DNA of 64,000 nucleotides from Winogradskyella sp. UBA3174 (GTDB taxonomy: Bacteria; Bacteroidota; Bacteroidia; Flavobacteriales; Flavobacteriaceae), in NCBI RefSeq assembly GCF_002364335.1, contig NZ_DEXW01000025.1, forward strand, positions 1 to 64,000, read 5' to 3'. Shown piece after piece: positions 54,496 through 63,848 of this stretch. The position numbers and the translations under genes are program-made. The notes under the pieces are model-generated. The model was not told the origin of the DNA, did no database searches, and saw nothing but the letters and a program-made list of their open reading frames with translations. Within the stretch, counting starts at the first letter, position 1, and every line of letters starts with the position of its first letter.

Positions 54496-57400
54496 CTAGC
54501 GCTTTAAAGTAAAATGCCCTTTAACGTCAAAGGATTCGCCACCACGTTGTACTTTGGCTAAAAACCAATAGTCACTAGCAGGCATTTTATTACCATTATA
54601 GGTGCCATTCCATCCAGATGTATTAGAGCCTAGTTGTGTAAGTACTTTACCATAGCGATCAAAAATATAGATTATAGTACCAGGAAGCGTTTCTACTCCA
54701 CTAATATGCCATGTGTCAAAATCACCGTCGTCATTTGGTGTCATGTGTTTAGGTGCATCTATAACAATAACTTCTTCAGTAACTTCAGAACAGCCATTAA
54801 TATCTATAATAGTTATAGTATGGTAGCCTAAACCAACGTTTTCAAATACTGGTGATTCTTGTGGAATACCATCATCTAGCTGGTAAAGGTAATCGCCAAT
54901 ACCAGTAACTGTAATTGTTATATTGTTTGGGTCTGAGAAATCTATAGTTTCAGTAACTTCAATAGTTGCAGCTTCAGACTCTGACACACTAAATGTTCTT
55001 GTGTTTTCACAACCAAATTCATTTGTTAGACTCACCCAATAAATTCCAATTGCTGTAATCTCAATTTCTGAACTTGTCTCACCCGTAGACCATAAATACT
55101 GATCTGTTGGATTGTTAGTGTTCGCAGATACTAAAAGCGGTAAGTTGTCTAAGCAAATAACTTGGTCTTCAATATCTATTATTGGTAATGGATTTATAAC
55201 AACTAAAAACTGCATTACACTATAACAACCCGTGCTATTGTTTTCTAGACGCGCATAAATAACTTCACTATTAAATGCAAAATAATCGGTATCTATTGGT
55301 GTGTTGTTTTCGTTGGCTTGTAGCTCAGAATTATGATAGGTAATTGTAAATTGTGTTGCGTTTTGACTGCCTAAGATACTTGAGTTTTGTTGTGTTAAAT
55401 CAAACTCTAAAATACCATCAAAGTTGTCATCACAAGCAATCAAATCACTAGGTTGGTTAACCGTTGGTAACGGGTTTACATTTAGATTAAATTCATAGAT
55501 ATAGAAACAATGTGTAGTACTAAATTCTACACGAACAAATAATGTGTCATTATTGGATTGATACGTGTAATCGGTGTCTAACACATTAGTGTTTGCTTGT
55601 GCATCTACCTCACTTGTATAATAACTAATTAAGACATTAAAGCTTTCATCCATTAGCGTTTCATTAATTTCAGTTAAATCGAAAGTGTTAGTATCATTTG
55701 CACAAATGTCATAGACTTCAAAATCATTAATTGCTGGTGGTAAGTTTACAGACAAATTAATAGGTACTGCAACGTAACAATTAGAAATTGTATTTGTAAT
55801 CTTTATAAATACCGTTTGTGGACTACTTGTGTTAATGTAAGCTTCAGGATTAGAAATAATGTTAGTGTTAGCTTCTACATTGTCTAGTGTTTCAAAATAT
55901 GTAATTTCAATATCATCTTGTCTTACATCTAAAACGTCAACTTCAGCATTAGTTAAGTCAAATTCAACAAAACCATCATAATCTTCATCACATTGAACCA
56001 TTGGTTGAGATTGGTTGACTTCTGGGACTTGAATTATATTTAATTCAAAAGACGTAATAGAATTACAAATCGTACCATTATCTATCTGAACATAAATTTG
56101 TTGTGGATTAACCGTATTTGTGAAATCGTTTGGTAATGGGTTTATACTGTTTTCAGCATTAAACTGCGAGGTGTAAAATGTGATGGTTAAGTTATCTGGG
56201 ATACCTTGAGAAACCTCAGTGACTTTGGTCGATAAATCAAAATTTTCAAAACCATCATTACTAATATCATCACAAACAAACCAGTTTGTAGGTTCATTAA
56301 AGACTGGGTTTGTGCCTACTTCGATTATAAAACTAGATGTTCCGTAACACTCTTGGTCCGATAGGTTTTCTACTCTAACAAATATGGTTTGTGGGTTACT
56401 AGTATTCTGATAAAGGATATCTTTATCAATAACATTAATACGATTATCGGCATCATTTTGATTAAGGTAATAAAGCGTTTGTTTTCCTGTTTGACCGTTT
56501 AATATTTCTATATCTTTAGTATTGAAAATAAAGTCTCCAAAACCATCACTATTGTCTTCACAGATTTTATAATTTGTTATTGGTTGAAAAACTGGAAGTG
56601 TGTTTATAATTACAGATAATTCTTCGGTTGAATGACAGCCAGTAATTGTATTTGTAACACGAATAAAAACAGATCCTGTTGTCGCACTAAAAGTTATTTC
56701 GTTTGGTATTGCATCAGAATTAGTATCTGCATCTGACCAACTATTATGAAAAGTAATACTACGATTATTGGTGTCTGCAACAACTTCTGAAATTACGTTT
56801 GAAAGGTTTATGATTGAAAATCCATCTTGGTCATCATCACAAATAATAATTTGAGATGGAGTTGTAGTTATTGGAGCTTCTAAAATTGTAATATCAAATG
56901 CATTGACATCAAAACATCCTGTGCCTACAGATTGAATTCTTGGGAAAACGGTAAAAGGATTTATAGTATTTGTATAAAAATTAGGTAAAGCATTTGAGCT
57001 AGCCAAAGCATCACTTTCAGATAAGAAATAAGTGACTGTAAAATCAGGCATACCATCGGTAACCTCAGCATCAAACTGCGATAAATTTATGGTAGTAAAT
57101 CCATCTTGATTTTCATCACAAACGGTTTGATTATTTATGGGGTCAAATTCCTGTACAGGAACTAGTATAAACTCTATTTCGGCAATATCATCGCAAGTAT
57201 CACTAGCCAAACCAAGAAAAATAGTTTGTGGATTACTGTTAGGAATAAAAGGAATACTCTGATCTATTGGGTTTATTTGATTATCTCTATCATCTGCTGT
57301 GTTATAAAATTGAACAGTAACAGTATCTAAATTATTTATAATACCTACTGCTATACTTGCTAAATTAAATTCTTCATTATTGTCATTATCTACATCGCAA

Positions 57401-59322
57401 CTTGTTATATTATTAATGTTGGTTGCGGTTAATAATAAGTTAGTATGAATTTCTATTGGTGTTATAGCTGCACAACCAGTAGCATCATTTACAACTCGGA
57501 TAAAAATAATTTGTTCATTAATAGCAATATTTGCATAGTTGCTATCATTTGTAATTGGATTTGCCCCAGAAAGCGCATCTTCATTAGTTTCATGAAATGT
57601 TACAGTTACACCTGTTAAGCCTTGTAGAACATCTGGAATAATAGATGTTAAATCAAAATCAGTAAAACCATCATGGTCTGCGTCACAAGCATCGATATAA
57701 TGGTTATCCGTGTTGATAACTGGATTGTCTAAAACAGTAATATCTAAAGCCGTTGTGCTAATACAACCTGTTTGTGGGTTTTGCACACTAACAAATACCT
57801 GTTCATTAACATTGGTATTTACGAAAGGCATTGGTAATGGGTTACTGCCAGATGCAGCATCTGAAGGTGAACTGTGATAGGTAACTACTAAATTGGTTTG
57901 CCCATTAGTAATTTCGTCATTTTTAATATTTAAATCTATTGTTGTAAAACCGTCAGCAGTTTGGTCATCACAAATATCTAATGGACTAGGGGCAACAATA
58001 GTAGGTAACTCATTTACAATTACGCTAAATGATGAAAAAGCCAAACAGCCATTATCAATATCTTCTATTCTTACATATATTAATTGTGGGTTAGATGTAT
58101 TCTGAATCGGATTTGTAATGGCGTTAGTGCCATTCTCTGCTTCAGTATTAGTTAAGTGATAAGAAATTGTATAATTTGAAGCCGGTACACTAGCTAAAAC
58201 TTCAGCATCTTTTGTGTTTAAATTAAAAATTTCGAAACCGTCATTGCTTAAATCATCACAAACTTCAAAATCTGTAATAGGACCTGAAGATTGTGTAGAA
58301 CTTAATGTGATATTAGTCTCATCTTCTATGTTACACGCTCCTCCTGAAAGCGGAATAGATATTTCAACACGATAGTTTCCTGTCAGTAGCGCATTATATG
58401 TTGGTTGATTTGCACCAGAGATTAAACTATCATTAAAATACCACATATAGGTTGCTTGTGAGTTTTCTATATTTCCATCTAAAAGGACATTGGTTGCACA
58501 TGTAGTTATATCTTCTCCCAAATCTACAGTAGCATTAAAACTATTACCTTCTATAAATACGGCAGAGTCATAATTCTCATCTGTTTGGTCAGCAATAACT
58601 AATTTAATTTGGTATTGTACATTGGGTTGAATTGCTACTACAGCAGATAGCACAGCCGTTCTACCATTGTAATTGGTATCACCTAAATTATAACCTTCAA
58701 AAAATTGACTATTTGCAGCATCACAAAATCCAACGATTTCATCATGTACTGTATTTGTGTTTACTGGTGTCGTAGTACCAGGTATTAAAGCAATGTTAAC
58801 ATAAGGATTACTGCTACCAGCTTCCCTAATTAAAAAAGCAAAACCATCTGAATACTGACATGGAAAATTCCCAAAATATTCTTCTGAAGCTAATATATAA
58901 TTGAATTGTATTTGATTTGAAATTGAAATAAAGTCAAACTCTATGGATGTTGCGTTTAAAGTGTTGGTAATACCAAGCGCTGTTTCTAAATCACTGTCAG
59001 TTGTCCAGCTATTGTTTCCATCATTTAAAGTTGAATTATTTTGAGAATTTCCGGCTGAATTTGCGTTTCCTGTTGTTAGTACTATACCGTTCTCGAAAGG
59101 GAAACTTGAAGTTCCTCGCTCAAAAAAACCAAAACTTCCTAAGCCTACAGTATTTCCGTTAATAGGTGAAGAAATATTAGAGACTTCTACACAACCTTGT
59201 ATTAACGTGTTTTCGATTAAACTTTCTGGTGAAACTCCATTATTTACTGTTATTTGTTGTGCAAATGAAATGCTACAAATAAAGCACAAAATAAAGCCAA
59301 TGGCTTGTTTAGTGTTAAACAT
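54496..59322 (-). CDS. Giant T9SS type-B secreted protein with 11 repeats (paralogue)
   Basis: A 1608-residue protein with a signal peptide ending SISFAQ. It has the same domain order as its neighbour: choice-of-anchor L (with FENGIVLTTGNANSAGN and ILASEEYFGN), Ig-like, eleven repeats (about 350-1385), Ig-like (YLWSTGETSSEIEI), SprB-like segment, and type-B C-terminal domain (HMTPNDDGDFDTWHISG to GHFTLKR). Repeats open with CDENQDGFTTINL-like loops and close with TGCF-like cysteines. Repeat-for-repeat similarity to the downstream paralogue near the C-terminus indicates tandem gene duplication. A 240-bp non-coding gap precedes it. Confidence 0.9.
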   Translation of the reverse strand: MFNTKQAIGFILCFICSISFAQQITVNNGVSPESLIENTLIQGCVEVSNISSPINGNTVGLGSFGFFERGTSSFPFENGIVLTTGNANSAGNSQNNSTLNDGNNSWTTDSDLETALGITNTLNATSIEFDFISISNQIQFNYILASEEYFGNFPCQYSDGFAFLIREAGSSNPYVNIALIPGTTTPVNTNTVHDEIVGFCDAANSQFFEGYNLGDTNYNGRTAVLSAVVAIQPNVQYQIKLVIADQTDENYDSAVFIEGNSFNATVDLGEDITTCATNVLLDGNIENSQATYMWYFNDSLISGANQPTYNALLTGNYRVEISIPLSGGACNIEDETNITLSSTQSSGPITDFEVCDDLSNDGFEIFNLNTKDAEVLASVPASNYTISYHLTNTEAENGTNAITNPIQNTSNPQLIYVRIEDIDNGCLAFSSFSVIVNELPTIVAPSPLDICDDQTADGFTTIDLNIKNDEITNGQTNLVVTYHSSPSDAASGSNPLPMPFVNTNVNEQVFVSVQNPQTGCISTTALDITVLDNPVINTDNHYIDACDADHDGFTDFDLTSIIPDVLQGLTGVTVTFHETNEDALSGANPITNDSNYANIAINEQIIFIRVVNDATGCAAITPIEIHTNLLLTATNINNITSCDVDNDNNEEFNLASIAVGIINNLDTVTVQFYNTADDRDNQINPIDQSIPFIPNSNPQTIFLGLASDTCDDIAEIEFILVPVQEFDPINNQTVCDENQDGFTTINLSQFDAEVTDGMPDFTVTYFLSESDALASSNALPNFYTNTINPFTVFPRIQSVGTGCFDVNAFDITILEAPITTTPSQIIICDDDQDGFSIINLSNVISEVVADTNNRSITFHNSWSDADTNSDAIPNEITFSATTGSVFIRVTNTITGCHSTEELSVIINTLPVFQPITNYKICEDNSDGFGDFIFNTKDIEILNGQTGKQTLYYLNQNDADNRINVIDKDILYQNTSNPQTIFVRVENLSDQECYGTSSFIIEVGTNPVFNEPTNWFVCDDISNDGFENFDLSTKVTEVSQGIPDNLTITFYTSQFNAENSINPLPNDFTNTVNPQQIYVQIDNGTICNSITSFELNIIQVPEVNQSQPMVQCDEDYDGFVEFDLTNAEVDVLDVRQDDIEITYFETLDNVEANTNIISNPEAYINTSSPQTVFIKITNTISNCYVAVPINLSVNLPPAINDFEVYDICANDTNTFDLTEINETLMDESFNVLISYYTSEVDAQANTNVLDTDYTYQSNNDTLFVRVEFSTTHCFYIYEFNLNVNPLPTVNQPSDLIACDDNFDGILEFDLTQQNSSILGSQNATQFTITYHNSELQANENNTPIDTDYFAFNSEVIYARLENNSTGCYSVMQFLVVINPLPIIDIEDQVICLDNLPLLVSANTNNPTDQYLWSTGETSSEIEITAIGIYWVSLTNEFGCENTRTFSVSESEAATIEVTETIDFSDPNNITITVTGIGDYLYQLDDGIPQESPVFENVGLGYHTITIIDINGCSEVTEEVIVIDAPKHMTPNDDGDFDTWHISGVETLPGTIIYIFDRYGKVLTQLGSNTSGWNGTYNGNKMPASDYWFLAKVQRGGESFDVKGHFTLKR

Positions 59323-59562
59323 ATTTAGCGGTTAATTAAAAAGTTTAAGAGAGGGTAGATTTAGGGCTAACACTAACTTGTCCTTTTGTTGAATGTAAAA
59401 ATAGACTTATAATAGCTTAAGTGCAAAATAATACGATGAAAAGCGCATAATATTAACATTTATACAGAATAAGACTATAATTTGTTGCTCTGATAGTGAA
59501 GTAGAGGACTATTTTCTGCAAATAACTGACTTTTAATAGGTTATTAATTATAAAATCAACAA

Positions 59563-61344
59563 CTAATAATTCACATAAACCCAACCTATAAAGGGCTTAT
59601 AGTTTGAGTCATTTAAGTTGAGAATATAATAGTAAGTTCCAACAGGTACAAGGTTACCTTTGTTATTCAATCCTCTATTCGTTATACCTAACCAAGGTTT
59701 ACTATTATTCCCTTCAAAAATTAGATCGCCATAGCGGTTGTAAATCTGAAGTTGATGCGCTGTAAAAATGTCATATAACCCTTGTATATTAAACGAATCG
59801 TTAGAGGTATCATTGTTTGGTGAAAACCCATCTGGAATATAAGGTGGACAATTTTCTATATTAAGTTGAACCTGAAAAATCTCATAACAGGGAGGACTTT
59901 CAAATCTTACATAGATAATTTCTGGACTAGAATTATTATTGTAATTACTTGGGTCTAAAATAGAATTAGATGCTGTTTCTAAATCTTCTAAAGAATTATA
60001 AAAAGATATAGCGTCGTCATCGTATTCTATACTTTCAAGGGCTTCAAATAAATTAAATGTTGAAGTTTTAAAGCCTTCATTACAACCTGTAAGTTCTGGT
60101 AAAATAGTTGTTTCAGGTATAACTAGTAATTCAATATCTTCAAACGTAATATTGTTGTCTTCGTTAATTTCGGTTACTATGCCGCTCATAGTACCATTAT
60201 CATCTACAACTGCTATTATTGTTAAATTAGGATCTGTTTCATCAGGAATTGTTACTGTTATTACAGCACTTTCAGTTCCACTTATTGGTATGTCATTTAC
60301 AGTCTGGCTTTGTCCTATTAAAATACCATCTACATAAAAAGCTATTGGTGTATTTGCAGGTAATAGTGCTGTGCTATTAAAATTATTTACAGTGTAAAAA
60401 AGTTCTATACTGTTATCTCCACAATTTACAATGAAGTCGTTAATAGTCATTGTAGCATCTGGTAATTGACTATTTAATACGGTTATAATATTATTAATCA
60501 TTACAAAATCCTGACCAGATGTTAGTGCAATAGTTGCAGATGTATCACCAATACTTATATTGTCTTGGATATTATAAACATCAATGTCCATGTTATATAA
60601 ATCGGTATCACCAGTAAATGAATTTGTACCATTAAAGGCATTATTTGCTGGGTTTAATGGTAAATTACTAATAACATTTCCGTTAATAGTGAGTTGTTCG
60701 TTTACCGCAAGTGCTCTATCGCCTTCCCAAGCTACAAAACCAATTTTTGCATCTTCGTTATCTAAAACATTTAGGTTATCTAAGGTGATACTTAAAAAAG
60801 TTGGTACACTTTGTAAACCGTCATAAACATTAAGTTGATTAAGCGGTAGGTTACTATCTTCATAGATTATGGTTATTGCCCAACCACCAAAGTTTGTGCC
60901 TGATGGGCAATAAGGACCAATAACATCAGAAAGGTCAAAATCAGAAAGTGTATACGTTGTATTACCTTGGGTTGTTATAATGTCAGTAACATCTGCAAAG
61001 GCTGCAAAAAACACCCGATTTGCGTCTATTCCGTCATCAAATAAGCGCTCAGCAGTTATAGGAATACCATTTAATAGAATATCCAAATCACCATTGCCCG
61101 AACCAGCCCAATATAAATATGCAGCAACTACATTTTGATTTGTATTTAAATTTAGAGCAGCAGATGAAGTGTTTAGTATCTCACAGATATTATTTGGTCC
61201 ATTTTCTACAATATTAAGTGTGTTGCCAATAGCAGTATAGTCGTAACGTCCATTAAATTGTTGAAATAAGGCTACATCTTGCGCAATTATAGGGATGGTT
61301 GAGCCAAAAATAATAAAACATAATATGTAGTAGGTACGTTTCAA
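59563..61344 (-). CDS. T9SS type-B secreted protein with CARDB-like domain, 1 repeat
   Basis: A 593-residue protein with a signal peptide ending IPIIAQ. The N-terminal part (about 20-300) has VVAAYLYWAGSGNGDLDILL and NFGGWAITIIYED, a pattern seen in DUF3344-like surface domains. A CARDB-like domain follows (about 305-405, with TINDFIVNCGDNSIELFYTV), then one array-type repeat (about 415-500, TGCNEGFKTSTFNLFEALES) and a type-B C-terminal domain with PDGFSPNNDTSNDSFNIQG and IYNRYGDLIF. The end, GWVYVNY, differs from the GHFTLKR-like ends of its neighbours. Confidence 0.85.
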   Translation of the reverse strand: MKRTYYILCFIIFGSTIPIIAQDVALFQQFNGRYDYTAIGNTLNIVENGPNNICEILNTSSAALNLNTNQNVVAAYLYWAGSGNGDLDILLNGIPITAERLFDDGIDANRVFFAAFADVTDIITTQGNTTYTLSDFDLSDVIGPYCPSGTNFGGWAITIIYEDSNLPLNQLNVYDGLQSVPTFLSITLDNLNVLDNEDAKIGFVAWEGDRALAVNEQLTINGNVISNLPLNPANNAFNGTNSFTGDTDLYNMDIDVYNIQDNISIGDTSATIALTSGQDFVMINNIITVLNSQLPDATMTINDFIVNCGDNSIELFYTVNNFNSTALLPANTPIAFYVDGILIGQSQTVNDIPISGTESAVITVTIPDETDPNLTIIAVVDDNGTMSGIVTEINEDNNITFEDIELLVIPETTILPELTGCNEGFKTSTFNLFEALESIEYDDDAISFYNSLEDLETASNSILDPSNYNNNSSPEIIYVRFESPPCYEIFQVQLNIENCPPYIPDGFSPNNDTSNDSFNIQGLYDIFTAHQLQIYNRYGDLIFEGNNSKPWLGITNRGLNNKGNLVPVGTYYYILNLNDSNYKPFIGWVYVNY

Positions 61345-61382
61345 AGTTGTGTTTTGGTAAAACTAAATTAGTGTTTTTTAAT

Positions 61383-63848
61383 TTACCGCTTCAAAGTAAA
61401 ATGACTAGTGAATGTTCTACCATCTTCTAAAGTAACTTTAAACCAGTAGTCGCTCGTTGGCATATCAGTACCATTGTATGTGCCATTCCAACCATTACTT
61501 AGTGGATCTAATTCTTTAAGAAGTTTCCCATAGCGATCAAATATAAGTATAACTGAGTTAGCTTGAAATTGAGAGCTAATCCCTTTTACTTGCCATGTGT
61601 CAAAATCACCATCATCATTTGGTGTAAAGAATTTAGGAAACCCAATAACAGAAATTAGCGCATCTACAACACCACAGTTGTTCTTATCACGAACAAAAAC
61701 GGTATATAAACCAGGTAATACATTTTGAAATACATTACTATCTTGGTAAGGTCCATTAGGATTATCTAAAGCATATTCGTAGTCACCTTCACCACTTATA
61801 ATCACCGAAATTGTGTTATTTTGTATCGCGTCAACGACTTCAATATCTGTAATTGATGCACTATTAGATGGTAAAACTGTAATAGTTCTATCTTTAAAAC
61901 AACCATTAGTATTGGTGACTTTCACGGTGTAAGTTCCTGGAGAATTAACTTCGATATCAGCAGTATCTTCACCTGTAGACCATTCATAAAAAAAGTTGCT
62001 TGGTGCATCATTTATGACTCCACCATCTAAAACAATAGTTTCAGGAAAAGCATTGAGACAGTATAAGGTTTCTGATTCAATTTCAATATTAGGCAATTCA
62101 AAGACTGTAAGTTCGATCTCACTGATACCATAACATGCGTTAGCGTTTTCTACACGACCATATATGATCTGGTTATAAGCTATGGTGTTCGTAAAGTTAG
62201 GACCAATAGGGTTTATTTCTAATAAAGCATTGTCATACGTTTCGTAGTATTTTAAATCTAATCCGGCTGGTGAACCAGCCAAAACAATAGTATTAGAATC
62301 CACGAGATTAAAACTCATAAAACCATCTTCTGTTCCGTCAGTATCACATAGTTCAATAGACGCATTATTAGAAGATGTTGTACTTACTTCAAGAGAAATT
62401 TCACTAAAATTTAAACATCCAGTACTAGGGTTGGTAACACGTGTGTAAATAATTTGTGGGTTAAGAAAATTCTGAAAAACGTTACCATCAATAGCGTTAA
62501 CGTCGTTTAAAGCATCAACTTGTGATAGATAATAGGTTATTGTAGTAGTGGTACTGTTATTAGTAATTTCGTTAAAAGCTTCAGTTATATTAAATATTGT
62601 AAAGCCTTCTGGTATGCCGTCTTCATCACACTGAATTAGAGAAACATCATTGGCTATAGGTTTTTGAGCAACAATTATATTAAAAGAGGTAAAAGCAACA
62701 CAGCCCTCTATATTATCTACAATTCTTACAAATAATTCAGTTGGAGTAGGTGCTGTATTCGTATAATTTAAGGGTAACGGATTAGCTGGTGTTTCAGCAT
62801 CAATTTGACTCAGATAATAAGAAATTGTATAATTGGCATTGGCAATATTAGTGATTATTTCTTGCGTTTTTATACTCAAATCAAAAGTGGTTAATCCATT
62901 CTGGTCATCACCATCTATAGCATCATCACACAATTCATAATCTGTGGGAGTATTAAAATCATTAAACACGGTAACATTAACAGTCACGTCATTTAAGACA
63001 AAACAGCCCGTAGTTGTGTTTTCTATTCTAATATGAATTCTCTGAGAATTGTTAGTCGTATTAAAAATATTACCCAAAGCATTGGCATTTATATTTGCAT
63101 CACTTTCTGAGGCATGGTAAGAAATAACAACGTCAGATTCACCATTAATAATATCTTGAGTTAACGTTGTAAAATCAATTTGAGTAATAGCGTCGTCATA
63201 AGGAGCTAAGCTATCACAAACATCAAAATCTGGTAAGCTTACTAAATTCGGATTTGTTAAAACAGGGTTGCTAGGATTGTCTGGGAATGCTGCTGTACCT
63301 GTCCATTCTAAAGAAAAAGGACTAGTACCTATTGGTCTATCTATGACTATAAAATAACTTTGACCAGCAAGTACATCTATAGCACTAACAAAACTATCTC
63401 CATCTGCACCAGGACCTTCGTCGGGATCTGGATCTGTTGCATTTAAGCCTGTAAGATTATTGCCTTGATTTGCTGCTGCAGGATTTGTTGTAGAACACCG
63501 AATAGCTTGGCCAATATTTCCACAAGTTACGTTTGGTCCAAAGATAAAAAAATCATAATCTTCAGTAATATCCGTACTTCCTGGCGTTAATGTAAACGCT
63601 AAAGTTCCTGGGTTAGCAATCGTGACTTCTAACCAAATACTATTATTTTCTTGACTTGCGCATGTGTTTGAATTACTTAACTCTTGCGTGCCAATACCAT
63701 TTACATCTAGACTAAAACTAGAGTTGCCACAAACAGTTACCGCATTTTGACAGTCATTTGGTTGTTGTGCATAGCCAATTAAAGCTGTAAAAAACACAAA
63801 GTAAAAGCTTGGTATTAACTTAGGAAAATTATTTTTTTTTATATTCAT
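61383..63848 (-). CDS. T9SS type-B secreted protein with PPC-like N-domain, 4 repeats
   Basis: An 821-residue protein with a signal peptide ending LIGYAQ. The N-terminal domain (about 25-195) starts NDCQNAVTVCGNSSFSLDV and has SIWLEVTIANPGTLAFTL and YFIVIDRP, a PPC-like beta-sandwich typical of secreted Bacteroidota proteins. Four repeats follow (about 205-585), then an Ig-like domain, a SprB-like segment and a type-B C-terminal domain (FFTPNDDGDFDTWQVKG to SHFTLKR). Its ATG overlaps the stop of the gene upstream (ATGA), so the two are coupled. It lies 38 bp before the gene ending at 59563. Confidence 0.9.
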   Translation of the reverse strand: MNIKKNNFPKLIPSFYFVFFTALIGYAQQPNDCQNAVTVCGNSSFSLDVNGIGTQELSNSNTCASQENNSIWLEVTIANPGTLAFTLTPGSTDITEDYDFFIFGPNVTCGNIGQAIRCSTTNPAAANQGNNLTGLNATDPDPDEGPGADGDSFVSAIDVLAGQSYFIVIDRPIGTSPFSLEWTGTAAFPDNPSNPVLTNPNLVSLPDFDVCDSLAPYDDAITQIDFTTLTQDIINGESDVVISYHASESDANINANALGNIFNTTNNSQRIHIRIENTTTGCFVLNDVTVNVTVFNDFNTPTDYELCDDAIDGDDQNGLTTFDLSIKTQEIITNIANANYTISYYLSQIDAETPANPLPLNYTNTAPTPTELFVRIVDNIEGCVAFTSFNIIVAQKPIANDVSLIQCDEDGIPEGFTIFNITEAFNEITNNSTTTTITYYLSQVDALNDVNAIDGNVFQNFLNPQIIYTRVTNPSTGCLNFSEISLEVSTTSSNNASIELCDTDGTEDGFMSFNLVDSNTIVLAGSPAGLDLKYYETYDNALLEINPIGPNFTNTIAYNQIIYGRVENANACYGISEIELTVFELPNIEIESETLYCLNAFPETIVLDGGVINDAPSNFFYEWSTGEDTADIEVNSPGTYTVKVTNTNGCFKDRTITVLPSNSASITDIEVVDAIQNNTISVIISGEGDYEYALDNPNGPYQDSNVFQNVLPGLYTVFVRDKNNCGVVDALISVIGFPKFFTPNDDGDFDTWQVKGISSQFQANSVILIFDRYGKLLKELDPLSNGWNGTYNGTDMPTSDYWFKVTLEDGRTFTSHFTLKR

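Noticed and set aside
47099..63848. DNA-level repetition suggesting CRISPR or satellite repeats
   Set aside because: Similarity is at protein level over units of about 280 bp with many synonymous changes; there are no short identical repeats with unique spacers.
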